Source: Denitromonas iodatirespirans | Lineage (GTDB): Bacteria > Pseudomonadota > Gammaproteobacteria > Burkholderiales > Rhodocyclaceae | DNA: 64,000 nucleotides | Direction: 5' to 3' | NCBI RefSeq assembly: GCF_018524365.1 | Contig: NZ_JAEKFT010000009.1 | Coordinates: forward strand, 62,001 to 126,000 | Program-made: the position numbers and the translations under genes | The notes under the pieces: model-generated | What the model was told of the DNA's origin: nothing | Database searches by the model: none | What the model saw: the letters and a program-made list of their open reading frames with translations, nothing else | Shown: piece after piece, positions 51,029-61,746 of the stretch | Layout of the letters: every line of letters starts with the position of its first letter | Position numbering within the stretch: position 1 is the first letter of the stretch

Positions 51029-52912
51029 TTACCTGGCCGCCAGCTGCTTGGGCAGCTTGAAGACCCAGAAGGAGCCGCCCTGGGTGACCTGGCGGGTCAG
51101 ATCCGCCATGTCGCCGCCCCACAACGGCACGGCGCCGCCATAGCCCGACTGGATGCCGACATACTGCTCGCCGTCCATTTCCCAGGTGATCGGCACCGAC
51201 ACCACGCCCGAGCCGGTCTGGAACTTCCATAGTTCCTTGCCGTTCTTCGCGTCGAAGGCCTTCACGTAGCCGTCCGACGTGCCGGAGAACAGCAAGCCGC
51301 CGGCGGTCGTGAGGGTGCCGGCCCAAAGCGGGAACTCTTCCTTGTGTTCCCAGACGATCTTGCCGGTCTTGGGATCGATCGCGCGGAAGATGCCCACGTG
51401 ATCGTCATGCAGCTTCTTGATGCGGAAGCCCTGGCCGAGATAGGCCGAGCCGGCCTTGTAGGTGAGGTGCTCGGTCCAGTAGTCCATGGCCCAGTGGTTG
51501 GCCGGGATGTAGAACAGACCGGTGTCCGGGCTGTAGGACATGGGCATCCAGTTGGTGCCGCCGAGGAAGGGCGGCGAGACGAATACCGATTCGCCCTTGT
51601 CGGCCCCGGCCTTGGGCTGCGGCGGGCGGTTGCCGTTCTCGATCGGCTTGCCGGTCTTGAGGTCGAAGCCCGTGGCCCAGGTGATGCCGTCGACGAACGG
51701 CCAGGCGCCGATGAGGGAGGTGGGCTTGTTGGGGTAGCCGGCGCCGGTGGCGAGCTTTTGCCGGTCGGTCACGAAGAAGAAGCCGTTGCGGTCGGCGTGG
51801 GCCGAGGCCTTGACCATCTTGCCGCTCTTCGGGTCCTTGTATTCGAAGAGCACCACCGAGTTGTTGCCGGAGAAGTCCCAGGCATCGTTCGGGGTGTGCT
51901 GATAGAAGCCCTTGAGCTCGCCGGTGCTGGCGTCGACATAGGCCTGGCCGGAGGTGAAGAGGCTGTCCCAGTTGCGCGGGTCGTCGCCTTCCTTGGTCCG
52001 CTTCCAGGTGTTCCACGGGGCCGGGTTGCCGGCGCCGATCACCACCATGTTGTTCTCGATGTCGAAGCTTGCGGTCTGCCAGGGCGCGCCGCCGCCGTGA
52101 CTCCAGGCCTCGACCTTGCCGGTGGGGGACTTCGGATCGTCGGGCCAGCTCGGCGCCTTGGCATCGCCGGTGGGGGTGCTGTCCTTGCCGTTGAGGCGGC
52201 CCATGTGGCCTTCGACCATCGGGCGGGCCCAGATCTCTTCGCTGGTGTCGGGGTCGCGGGCGAAGAGCCAGCCGACCACGCCGAATTCGTCGCCGGACGA
52301 GCCGTGTACCAACAGGACCTTGCCGCTCTTCTGGTCTTTCACGACAAAGGGAGCGCCGGTCATGGTGTAGCCGACCTTGTGGTCGCCGAACTTCTTCTTC
52401 CACGCGACCTTGCCGGTGTCCTTGTTGAGCGCCACGATGGCGGCGTCGAGTGTGCCGAAGAAAACCTTGTCGCCGTAGATCGCGGGGCCGCGGTTGACCA
52501 CGTCGCAGCACGGGCGGATGTCGTCGGGCAGGCGGTGCTCGTATTCCCACAGCCGTTTGCCGCTCTTGGCGTCGATGGCGAAGAAGCGCGAGTAGGAGGC
52601 GGTCACATAGATCACGCCGTCGTGCACCAGCGCCTGCGCTTCCTGGCCGCGTTGTTTCTCACCGCCGAAGGAGAAGCTCCAGGCCGGTGTCAGCGCGGCC
52701 ACCGTGTCGGTGTTGATCTGTGTGAGCGGACTGTAGCGCTGGGCCTTGAGACCCAGTCCGTAGGACAGCACGTCGCCAGGCGTTGCATGGTCGTTCTGGA
52801 TGTCTTGCCAGGTGACCGGTTTCGCGGCCACGGCCGGCAGGCTCAGACTCATGGCAATGGCGATGGCGAGGGGGCGGTAGGGAACCCTCAGGGGGCGGTT
52901 GGTCGGTGTCAT
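51029..52912 (-). CDS. exaA: PQQ-dependent alcohol dehydrogenase, predicted calcium type (ExaA-like)
   Basis: 627 residues, like ExaA, with a signal peptide (about 30). The vicinal disulfide is Cys135-Cys136, and the active-site loop is PNDAWDFSGNN: catalytic Asp346 with Ser348 at the position where lanthanide enzymes have Asp. It is therefore expected to use Ca2+. It would oxidise ethanol and similar alcohols in the periplasm and pass electrons to the cytochrome encoded downstream. Much of the sequence matches the other dehydrogenase in this window. The ATG at 52912 has AAGGAAC before it. It is divergent from a NarX/NarL-type pair, like exaA near exaDE. Confidence 0.92.
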   Translation of the reverse strand: MTPTNRPLRVPYRPLAIAIAMSLSLPAVAAKPVTWQDIQNDHATPGDVLSYGLGLKAQRYSPLTQINTDTVAALTPAWSFSFGGEKQRGQEAQALVHDGVIYVTASYSRFFAIDAKSGKRLWEYEHRLPDDIRPCCDVVNRGPAIYGDKVFFGTLDAAIVALNKDTGKVAWKKKFGDHKVGYTMTGAPFVVKDQKSGKVLLVHGSSGDEFGVVGWLFARDPDTSEEIWARPMVEGHMGRLNGKDSTPTGDAKAPSWPDDPKSPTGKVEAWSHGGGAPWQTASFDIENNMVVIGAGNPAPWNTWKRTKEGDDPRNWDSLFTSGQAYVDASTGELKGFYQHTPNDAWDFSGNNSVVLFEYKDPKSGKMVKASAHADRNGFFFVTDRQKLATGAGYPNKPTSLIGAWPFVDGITWATGFDLKTGKPIENGNRPPQPKAGADKGESVFVSPPFLGGTNWMPMSYSPDTGLFYIPANHWAMDYWTEHLTYKAGSAYLGQGFRIKKLHDDHVGIFRAIDPKTGKIVWEHKEEFPLWAGTLTTAGGLLFSGTSDGYVKAFDAKNGKELWKFQTGSGVVSVPITWEMDGEQYVGIQSGYGGAVPLWGGDMADLTRQVTQGGSFWVFKLPKQLAAR

Positions 52913-53054
52913 GGTTGTTCCTTGTCTCCAGAATCGATGTGGTATCGCGATGTCCGCCGCTCCGGTGCCGGATGGCACGAGGCACCGCCGCGACGGGCGA
53001 CGCATTCAGTATCGGTGTGCGATGCCGCGTCGGCCCGGGACCCCGTCCCGTGCG

Positions 53055-53075
53055 GGCCGGGAAATTTTCCCGGCC
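53055..53075. promoter_or_regulatory. 21-bp perfect palindrome between exaA and the kinase gene
   Basis: GGCCGGGAAA-T-TTTCCCGGCC, followed by a smaller dyad GGGCA-TT-TGCCC at 53086-53097. It lies in the 258-bp divergent gap, 143 bp before exaA and 52 bp before a sigma-54-like element; probably a regulator-binding site. Confidence 0.6.
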
Positions 53076-53126
53076 TGGGGGCTGTGGGCATTTGCCCGAC
53101 GGTCGCGCCCGTGCCTGTCGGTTGCC

Positions 53127-53141
53127 GGGCATGTCCCTTGC
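53127..53141 (+). promoter_or_regulatory. Candidate sigma-54 promoter of the second kinase/regulator pair
   Basis: GGGCATG-TCCC-TTGC keeps GG-N10-GC but has G in place of the first T of TGGC. The leader would be only about 18 nt. Confidence 0.55.
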
Positions 53142-53170
53142 TGGGAATAAGGCATGACCGAGGGCACCCG

Positions 53171-54475
53171 ATGATGGATCTGCGACGGAAACTCTTGCTG
53201 TATCTCGGCAGCGTGCTGTTGGCCTTGCTGGTGGTGGCCTGCGCGCTGGTGGCAGCGTCGCTACGCGAGGATGTGGCCGACGAGATGGCCGCCTCGTCGC
53301 GGCTTGCCCGCGTGATGTTGTCGCTCGCCACCGAGGGGCCGGCGGCGCTGGCCTCGGCCGGCGATGCGCCGCTGCGTCACCTGTCGGTGACTCAGGAGCG
53401 CTCCGATATGGAGCGACCGCTCCAGAACGGATCAACCGATTTGGTCGATTGGCTGGCCGCGTGGCTGCAGCGCGAGGGCCTGGCCGAGCCGGTGGTGCAA
53501 CGTGTCGAGATGGGGGACGAGGTGTTCCTGATCCGGGCCGACCCGCGCAGCGAAGTGGCCGAAATCGTTCAGGACGCGTCACGTTTGCTGCTCGCGCTGG
53601 TGGCTTTCGGAGCCGTGGCGCTGGTCTCCGTGTGGATGGCCGTGGGGCGGGCCTTGTCGCCGGTGCGCGAGCTGGAACGGCGTCTGGCGGCGATCGACCA
53701 GGGCAGCCCGAGCGCGGCGCCGGCCCAGTTCGAGTTGCCGGAGTTCGTGCGGATCTCACAAGCCATCGATCAGCTGGCAACCCGCCTGGCTGCTGCCCGC
53801 GAGCGCGAGAGTGCGCTGACGCGGCGCTTGATTCGCGTCCAGGAAGAGGAGCGTCGCGACATCGCGCGCGAGTTGCATGACGAGCTGGGTCAGTCGCTTG
53901 CCGCGATGGCCGTGACCGCCGCCTATATCGAACGCAATGCCGGGCGAGCCGACCCCAAGGCGCTGGCAGACTCGGCGGCCGAGATCCGGCGCGAGTCCGG
54001 GCGGGTGCAAGACCATGTGCGCCAGTTGCTCGCCCGGCTCAGGCCGCACGGGCTCGAACAGGTGGGCTTGCTGGCGGCGGTGCGGGACTATACGCATGGC
54101 TGGGCCGCGCGGGCGGCCGGCATGAATGTCCGCATCGCGCTGCCCGATGCCTTGCCTAGCTTACCCGCGCAGGCGGCGCTGGCCCTCTACCGGGTGGTTC
54201 AGGAGGCGCTCACCAATGTGCTGCGGCACAGCCGTGCGACACGGGTCGAGATTGCCCTGGAGGTTGGCGCGACGCGCCTCGTGCTGCGCATCGCCGACGA
54301 CGGCGTGGGCCGTGCCGAGACCCTCGAAAGACATGCCGGGTGCGGGATCCGCGGCATGCGCGAGCGAGCGGCCATGGTGGGGGGGCAGCTGCGCTTCGAG
54401 GATGGCGATCCGTCTGGCGTGATGATTGCTTGGGAACTTCTGCTGGAGCAAGGCACAGGAGGCGAAAGCGCATGA
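53171..54475 (+). CDS. NarX-type sensor histidine kinase next to exaA
   Basis: 434 residues. TM1 (about 8-30) and TM2 (about 140-160) with a periplasmic sensor of about 110 residues, a HAMP-like linker, HisKA_3 motif RRDIARELHDELGQSLAAMAV and ATPase motifs VQEALTNVLRHSRA and GIRGMRERAAMVGG. A second ATG follows directly at 53174. It is coupled to the regulator gene by ATGA. The position, divergent from a quinoprotein dehydrogenase gene, is that of ExaD/PedS-like kinases. It resembles the kinase at 42174-43547 in layout, so the locus has two parallel systems. Confidence 0.92.
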   Translation: MMDLRRKLLLYLGSVLLALLVVACALVAASLREDVADEMAASSRLARVMLSLATEGPAALASAGDAPLRHLSVTQERSDMERPLQNGSTDLVDWLAAWLQREGLAEPVVQRVEMGDEVFLIRADPRSEVAEIVQDASRLLLALVAFGAVALVSVWMAVGRALSPVRELERRLAAIDQGSPSAAPAQFELPEFVRISQAIDQLATRLAAARERESALTRRLIRVQEEERRDIARELHDELGQSLAAMAVTAAYIERNAGRADPKALADSAAEIRRESGRVQDHVRQLLARLRPHGLEQVGLLAAVRDYTHGWAARAAGMNVRIALPDALPSLPAQAALALYRVVQEALTNVLRHSRATRVEIALEVGATRLVLRIADDGVGRAETLERHAGCGIRGMRERAAMVGGQLRFEDGDPSGVMIAWELLLEQGTGGESA

Positions 54476-55125
54476 TCAGGATTCTTCTTCTCGACGACCA
54501 CGCCATCGTGCGTTCAGGGTATCGGCGTCTCGTCGACGCCGAACCGGATATGCGCGTGATGGCCGAAGCGGCGACGGTCGATGAGGCCTATGCCGCCGCG
54601 CGCGATATCGCGCTCGATGTCGCGATGGTGGACCTCAGCCTGCGCGGTGCCAGCGGCATCGAAGCGATTCGTCGCATCCTGGCCCGGGCGCCCGGCATCC
54701 GCGTGCTGGTGCTGAGCATGCACGACAGCCCGGGCTTCGTCACCCAGGCCTTTCGCGCCGGCGCCGTCGGCTACCTCACCAAGAGCAGCGATCCGGGCGA
54801 GCTGATCGGTGCCATTCGCCAAGTGGCCGGTGGCCGGCGGGTGTTGTCGCCCGACGTGGCCCAGGCGCTTGCCAATGCGGCGATCGAGAAGGACGATGTA
54901 CTGTCCCGGCTGACCCCGCGCGAATTTGAGGTATTGCGCATGGCCGCCAGCGGCGAATCGCCGCCGCGCATCGCCAGCCAGATGCACCTGAGCCACAAGA
55001 CGGTGCTCAACCATTTGTCGGCCGTGCGCCAGAAGCTCGATACCGAATCCGACTTTTCGCTTCTCAGGCTGGCCGCCCGGCATGGCTTGGTCGAACTGCC
55101 GACCCCAAGCTCGCTGCCATGCTGA
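54472..55125 (+). CDS. NarL/FixJ-type response regulator (ExaE/AgmR-like)
   Basis: 217 residues: receiver with ILLLDDHAIVRSG at 4-16, Asp54 in AMVDLSLRGASG, Lys in YLTKSSDPGELI, and a LuxR-type helix-turn-helix (LTPREFEVLRMAASGESPPRIASQMHLSHKTVLNHLSAVRQKL). It would bind DNA as a dimer when phosphorylated by the upstream kinase; likely targets are exaA and its own cluster, e.g. the 21-bp palindrome. Followed after 37 bp by the double-cache gene. Confidence 0.93.
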   Translation: MIRILLLDDHAIVRSGYRRLVDAEPDMRVMAEAATVDEAYAAARDIALDVAMVDLSLRGASGIEAIRRILARAPGIRVLVLSMHDSPGFVTQAFRAGAVGYLTKSSDPGELIGAIRQVAGGRRVLSPDVAQALANAAIEKDDVLSRLTPREFEVLRMAASGESPPRIASQMHLSHKTVLNHLSAVRQKLDTESDFSLLRLAARHGLVELPTPSSLPC

Positions 55126-55162
55126 CTTTCATCACCTTCAACTCTCAAGGGAACCTGAAACC

Positions 55163-56017
55163 ATGAACCGCCGATACCTGAGCATTTCTGCTGCAACGGC
55201 CTTGAGCCTCTGTCTGGCCACTGGCGCCTTCGCCGCTGACCGCGCCACCCCGCGCGAAGCCCATGCCATGTTCGACAAGGCCGTCAAGTACATGCAGGCC
55301 AACGGCCCCGAGCGTGCCTTTGCCGCCTTCAACAACCAGAAGGGCAACTTCGTCAACAAGGACCTGTACGTCTTCGTGATCGACAGCAAGGGCACTTACC
55401 ACGCCAGCGGCGCGGCGCCCGAAGCGCTGGTCGGGCTCAATGTGCTGGGCACCACCGACGCGGCCGGCAATCCGCTGTTTCGCGACATGATCGACACCAC
55501 CGCGCGCAACGGCGAAGGCCAGGTGCGCTACATGTGGCTGAACCGCAAGACCAACCATGTCGAGCCCAAGGTGAGCTATGTGCGCAAGGTCGACGACTAC
55601 GTGCTGGGCGTGGGCTACTTCGCGCCGCGCTCCACCGCGGCCGACGCCGAGAAGATGCTGACCCGGGCCATCGGCTACACCCAGACCCAGGGCCTCGACA
55701 AGGCCGTCGCCGCCTTCAACGACCGCCACGGCGTCTTCGTCAAGGACGACCTCTACGTGTTCGCGGTGGATCTGACCAGTGGCAAGTTCATCGCCATGGG
55801 CATGAACCCGTCCCTGACCGGGACCGACGCCGTGGGCCTGACCGACGCCGAGGGCGACGCCATCGTCAAGGAGATGATCGACAAGACCGAATCCGGCCAG
55901 GAGGCGGTGGTCGACTACGTGTGGCGCAACCCGGTGACCAACGCGGTCGAGAAGAAGCGCTCGTATGTGCGCCGCGAGGCCGGCGCCCTGATCGGGGTGG
56001 GTTACTACCAGGAGTAA
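55163..56017 (+). CDS. Periplasmic double-cache ligand-binding protein
   Basis: 284 residues with a signal peptide (about 24). The mature protein is two similar cache-type domains in tandem: residues about 35-150 (AFAAFNNQKGNFVNKDLYVFVIDS to VDDYVLGVGYF) and about 160-280 (AVAAFNDRHGVFVKDDLYVFAVD to AGALIGVGYYQE). Both have the D-LY-F-V-D and SYVR segments of single-cache sensors. There are no membrane or output domains, so it may bind a small ligand and present it to a sensor, e.g. the kinase encoded upstream in the same direction. Function is inferred from position only. Confidence 0.75.
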   Translation: MNRRYLSISAATALSLCLATGAFAADRATPREAHAMFDKAVKYMQANGPERAFAAFNNQKGNFVNKDLYVFVIDSKGTYHASGAAPEALVGLNVLGTTDAAGNPLFRDMIDTTARNGEGQVRYMWLNRKTNHVEPKVSYVRKVDDYVLGVGYFAPRSTAADAEKMLTRAIGYTQTQGLDKAVAAFNDRHGVFVKDDLYVFAVDLTSGKFIAMGMNPSLTGTDAVGLTDAEGDAIVKEMIDKTESGQEAVVDYVWRNPVTNAVEKKRSYVRREAGALIGVGYYQE

Positions 56018-56127
56018 AAAGGGGCGGGCCGTACCAGGGAGGGCGGCCCGATTCTGCGAAGCGGGCAGGGGCTGGCGCCCACACGCCGGCCCCTGCGGTT
56101 TCGCGCGTGCAGCCGGCCACGGTGCGC

Positions 56128-56451
56128 TTACTGCTCGGGTTCGCCGAGGATGCCGAACTCGATCTCGCACTTCACATAGGGCAGGCGCACGCCCTCGGCC
56201 GTGAGGTGGGCGGCGAGCCGTTCCCATTCTTCCGCCGTCGCCGTCATGACGACTTCCTGCGGCTGATCGGCCAGTTCGAAAAAGTGCGCCGAATGGATGC
56301 GGCGATGCTGGCCGAAGCCCTCGCTGCCCGCCAGGATGGTGGCGCCGCGCAGGCCCATGTCTCGCGCGGTCAGCATCAGCCATTCGGCCATCGGCTTGTG
56401 GTGATGGCGCTTGTCCTGCTGGGTGAAAAAAATGATCTGGTAGCCCTTCAT
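56128..56451 (-). CDS. DUF190 family protein
   Basis: 107 residues, the usual DUF190 length, with KGYQIIFFTQQDKRHHHKPMAEWLM at the start, LRGATILAGSEGFG and PQEVVMTATAEEWERL. The fold is like that of PII/CutA-type trimeric proteins. DUF190 proteins often go with CrcB fluoride channels, but no crcB is seen here. Ribosome site GAGGA precedes the ATG at 56451; a longer frame upstream has a biased composition and is rejected. Confidence 0.82.
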   Translation of the reverse strand: MKGYQIIFFTQQDKRHHHKPMAEWLMLTARDMGLRGATILAGSEGFGQHRRIHSAHFFELADQPQEVVMTATAEEWERLAAHLTAEGVRLPYVKCEIEFGILGEPEQ

Positions 56452-56563
56452 CGGTCCTCTCCTCATGGATGCCCGAGTGCGCCTCGTGTGCGAGGCGCCG
56501 TGGGACGATGATGGCAGAGAAGTGGCCGCCGGGGGCTGCGGTTGCGGCCGGGCGGGTCCGCCG

Positions 56564-57373
56564 TCAGGCGGCGGGCCTGACGGCGGTGACGATATGCGCC
56601 GGCGCGTCGAAAACCGCTTGCCCGTCCGCCGTGACATAGGCCTGGAGGGCGTGCTCGGCCTCTTCGAGGATCTGTTGGATGAGCGCCTCGTCCAGCGTGA
56701 CCCCCATCACCGGCAGCCAGCCCCGCAGATCCGCTTCGACCATGTGGCGAAGACTGGGGAAACGCGCCTTGCCCACCTGGGTGTCAACCGCAACCGAAGC
56801 GAAGCCTGCGCCTTCGACCAAGCTCGCCAGTGCCTGCCTGTCGCCCAGCACGAACGGCGCCCGCAAGGCGTTTGCTGCGGGTTCGCCGGCGATGCGCTCG
56901 AGCAGCGCCACCTCGATGGGGTAGGCCTCGGCATTGGCGAGGGAATCCCAGACGGCAATCGCCAGCCGCCCGCCGGGCCGCAAAACACGTCGCATTTCAC
57001 CCAGGGCGCGGAGCCGATCGACAAAGAACATCAGCCCGAACTGGCTGACGACGGCGTCGAAGCTGTGGTCGCCAAAGGGGAGCGACTCGGCGTTGCCGTC
57101 TTGCCACACGACGCCGGGCGCCAGTTCCTGAGCCACCGCCAGCATGCCCGGATCGGGATCCAGGCCGGTCACCTGCCCGTCGGCGCCCAGCCGCGCGGCC
57201 GCTTCGCGCGCCAGCACGCCGGTGCCGCAGGCCACGTCCAGCAGGCGATCGCCAGGGGCCAGCCCGACCGCGTCGAGCACCGGCTGCGCCCATTGCTTGA
57301 ACAGGGCGGGGACATGCAGCGCTTCGTAGGCGGTCGCGGCTGCAATCTGTGTTTGATGGATGGATTCGGTCAT
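56564..57373 (-). CDS. Class I SAM-dependent methyltransferase (UbiE-like)
   Basis: 269 residues. SAM-binding motif I is LLDVACGTGVLAREAA at about 44-59, motif II GLDPDPGMLAVAQ, and the later SFDAVVSQFGLMFF and VLRPGGRLAIAVW are those of UbiE/COQ5-like enzymes. The C-terminal part (about 170-269) is all-alpha and gives no substrate clue. It stands alone, with a 112-bp gap to DUF190. Confidence 0.85.
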   Translation of the reverse strand: MTESIHQTQIAAATAYEALHVPALFKQWAQPVLDAVGLAPGDRLLDVACGTGVLAREAAARLGADGQVTGLDPDPGMLAVAQELAPGVVWQDGNAESLPFGDHSFDAVVSQFGLMFFVDRLRALGEMRRVLRPGGRLAIAVWDSLANAEAYPIEVALLERIAGEPAANALRAPFVLGDRQALASLVEGAGFASVAVDTQVGKARFPSLRHMVEADLRGWLPVMGVTLDEALIQQILEEAEHALQAYVTADGQAVFDAPAHIVTAVRPAA

Positions 57374-57564
57374 CGTGGGGCGCCTCCGTGTCGTCCGATG
57401 TCATGCCTGACGCGTCGGCGGTCAGCGGCCGAGGCATGCCGCGGCGGGTCGGGTGTTATGTGTGAGCCGGGCGCCGCCGCAAAAGTTTCGGGGCGCCGCC
57501 CGACGGCCCGTCGGCGCGCTCCGGTGTCACAATCGGGCGCTGCCCGAACGACGGAGCTGTCACC

Positions 57565-57897
57565 ATGGATCTGCTACGCATCGCTGCTTTGTTTGCCCTC
57601 ACCGCCCTGGCCGAAATCGTCGGCTGTTACTTGCCGTGGCTGGTGATCCGGCAGAGCGGGAGCCTGTGGTTGCTGCTGCCGGCGGCCGTGTCGCTGGCGG
57701 TGTTCGCCTGGTTGCTGACGCTGCATCCGATGGCCGCCGGCCGAACCTACGCGGCCTACGGCGGCGTGTATGTCGCCATGGCGCTGCTGTGGCTGCGCTT
57801 CGTCGATGGCGTGCCGCTGACGCGTTGGGATGTGGCGGGCGCAGCGATCGTGCTCGTCGGCATGGCGGTGATCGCCTTGCAGCCGGTAGCGAAGTGA
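57565..57897 (+). CDS. YnfA/UPF0060 family small membrane protein
   Basis: 110 residues with four membrane helices (about 4-24, 31-50, 60-79, 86-104) and the conserved motifs [12 protein letters not shown] and [18 protein letters not shown]. YnfA proteins are SMR-like inner-membrane proteins of uncertain transport role. The stop is only 7 bp from the convergent activator gene. Confidence 0.9.
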   Translation: MDLLRIAALFALTALAEIVGCYLPWLVIRQSGSLWLLLPAAVSLAVFAWLLTLHPMAAGRTYAAYGGVYVAMALLWLRFVDGVPLTRWDVAGAAIVLVGMAVIALQPVAK

Positions 57898-57904
57898 GTC
57901 CGGC

Positions 57905-59785
<1,881 letters not shown>

Positions 59786-59891
59786 GGGAAGGATGTCAGC
59801 AGGATTCGTGCCGCCTGTCGGTGCCCGTGAACTGGCCGTTTCGGGCCGGCCGGCCTGCTCGCAAGCGTTGCATCATGGAGCAGGTGTGCTC

Positions 59892-59903
59892 TTTCGAAGC
59901 AGC
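59892..59903. promoter_or_regulatory. Candidate activator site TTTCGAAGCAGC upstream of exaC
   Basis: Identical to the 12-mer at 47749-47760. TTCGAA is centred about 115 bp before the -24 T of the exaC promoter. A GGGACAG half-site follows at 59914-59920, as also seen near the other copy, and GAGCA-GGTG-TGCTC precedes it. The 300-bp gap 59786-60085 holds these elements and no gene. Confidence 0.55.
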
Positions 59904-60010
59904 CTGGCGGTGTGGGACAGATCGGGCGCATGGGGCGCAGCGCAGGCAGTGTGCCGCCAATGCCTTGCCCAGAGCGGGTTTTCGGCGATGACGGGCCGGC
60001 CAAGGTGAAC

Positions 60011-60025
60011 TGGCACGCCCCCTGC
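60011..60025 (+). promoter_or_regulatory. Sigma-54 promoter of exaC
   Basis: TGGCACG-CCCC-CTGC keeps GG-N10-GC; only the first T of TTGC is changed. The leader is about 50 nt. Confidence 0.82.
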
Positions 60026-60085
60026 GTCGGTGTTCTGCGACGGACCTGTGTCCGCACCCATACATCTCAGATAACTGGAGACACC

Positions 60086-61606
60086 ATGATCTACGCGATG
60101 CCTGGCCAGTCTGGCGCCAAAGTCCAGTACAAAACCCGTTACGACAACTTCATCGGAGGCAAGTGGGTCGCTCCGGTCAAGGGTCAGTACTTCGATGTGG
60201 TGACGCCGATCTCCGGCAAGCCTTATACGCAGGTCGCCCGCTCGACCGCCGAGGACATCGAGCTGGCGCTCGACGCTGCCCATGCCGCATTCCCCAAGTG
60301 GGGCAAGGCCGATGCCACCACCCGCTCCAACGTGCTGCTGAAGATCGCCGACCGCCTCGAAGCCAACCTCGAACTGCTCGCCTATGCCGAGACCGTCGAT
60401 AACGGCAAGCCGATCCGCGAGACGCTCAACGCCGACATCCCGCTGGCGATCGATCATTTCCGTTACTTTGCCGGTTGCCTGCGCTCGCAGGAAGGCGGCA
60501 TCTCGGAAATCGACGAAAACACCATGGCCTATCACATCCACGAGCCGCTGGGCGTCGTCGGCCAGATCATCCCGTGGAACTTCCCGATCCTGATGGCCGC
60601 CTGGAAACTGGCTCCCGCCCTGGGCGCCGGCAACTGCGTGGTGCTCAAGCCGGCCGAATCGACGCCGGTGTCGATCCTGCTGCTGGTCGAGCTGATCGCC
60701 GACCTGCTGCCCCCGGGCGTGCTCAACATCGTCAACGGCTTTGGCCGCGAAGCCGGCATGCCGCTGGCCACCAGCAAGCGCATCGCCAAGATCGCCTTCA
60801 CCGGCTCGACCTCGACCGGCCGCGTGATCGCCCAGGCCGCTGCCAACAACCTGATCCCGGCCACGCTGGAACTCGGCGGCAAGTCGCCCAACATCTTCTT
60901 CGAGGATGTGATGGCGAAGGACGACGGCTTCCTCGACAAGGCCATCGAAGGTCTGGTGCTGTTCGCCTTCAACCAGGGCGAAGTGTGCACCTGCCCGAGC
61001 CGCGCGCTGATCCAGGAGTCGATCTACGACGAATTCATGGACCGCGCCCTGGCTCGTGTGAAGGCCATCAAGCAAGGCAACCCGCTCGACACCGAAACCA
61101 TGATGGGTGCTCAGGCCTCGCGTGAGCAGATGACCAAGATCAGCTCCTACCTGGATCTGGGTCGTCAGGAAGGCGCTACCGTGCTGTGCGGTGGCAGCAC
61201 CGCCCAGCTGGGCGGCGAACTGGCCGAGGGCTACTACGTCCAGCCGACGCTGTTCAAGGGCCACAACAAGATGCGCATCTTCCAGGAAGAGATCTTCGGC
61301 CCGGTGCTGGCCGTGACTACCTTCAAGGACGAGGCCGAAGCGCTGGCGATCGCCAACGACACCCTGTATGGCCTGGGCGCCGGTGTGTGGAGCCGCAACG
61401 GCAACGTCGCCTACCGCATGGGCCGCGCCATCCAGGCCGGCCGGGTGTGGACCAACTGCTATCACGCCTATCCGGCCCACGCGGCCTTCGGCGGCTATAA
61501 GGAGTCCGGCATCGGCCGCGAGACGCACAAGGTGATGCTCGACCACTATCAGCAGACCAAAAACCTGCTGGTCAGCTACGCTGAAGAGAAGCTGGGCTTC
61601 TTCTAA
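60086..61606 (+). CDS. exaC: NAD-dependent acetaldehyde/aldehyde dehydrogenase ExaC
   Basis: 506 residues, the length of ExaC. It has the class motifs [41 protein letters not shown] (general base Glu262) and [13 protein letters not shown] (nucleophile Cys301). ExaC-type enzymes oxidise the acetaldehyde made by PQQ ethanol dehydrogenases to acetate with NAD+, in the cytoplasm. The sigma-54 promoter, the divergent AcoR-type activator and the DUF779 gene that follows all fit that role. GGAG precedes the ATG. A strong terminator follows after 80 bp. Confidence 0.95.
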   Translation: MIYAMPGQSGAKVQYKTRYDNFIGGKWVAPVKGQYFDVVTPISGKPYTQVARSTAEDIELALDAAHAAFPKWGKADATTRSNVLLKIADRLEANLELLAYAETVDNGKPIRETLNADIPLAIDHFRYFAGCLRSQEGGISEIDENTMAYHIHEPLGVVGQIIPWNFPILMAAWKLAPALGAGNCVVLKPAESTPVSILLLVELIADLLPPGVLNIVNGFGREAGMPLATSKRIAKIAFTGSTSTGRVIAQAAANNLIPATLELGGKSPNIFFEDVMAKDDGFLDKAIEGLVLFAFNQGEVCTCPSRALIQESIYDEFMDRALARVKAIKQGNPLDTETMMGAQASREQMTKISSYLDLGRQEGATVLCGGSTAQLGGELAEGYYVQPTLFKGHNKMRIFQEEIFGPVLAVTTFKDEAEALAIANDTLYGLGAGVWSRNGNVAYRMGRAIQAGRVWTNCYHAYPAHAAFGGYKESGIGRETHKVMLDHYQQTKNLLVSYAEEKLGFF

Positions 61607-61688
61607 GCGCGAGCCGCAGGCGGCCAGACGCGGATGCCCCGGGTCTGGTCGCACACCGTGTTCTCCCTCCTCGCAGTCAGGAGTCTTT

Positions 61689-61715
61689 CGGGGCGGCTTA
61701 GGCCGCCCCGTTTTT
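61689..61715 (+). terminator. Intrinsic terminator after exaC
   Basis: CGGGGCGGC/GCCGCCCCG with a 4-nt loop, followed by five T. It lies before the DUF779 gene, so that gene is reached by readthrough or has its own promoter. Confidence 0.9.
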
Positions 61716-61746
61716 CTTGACCGGCAGATTGTCCAAGGAGCGTTTC

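Noticed and set aside
47727-51326. Minus-strand frame of about 1200 codons across the dehydrogenase, cytochrome and pentapeptide genes
   Set aside because: It crosses real genes of both strands and an intergenic sigma-54 region; the product matches nothing recognisable.
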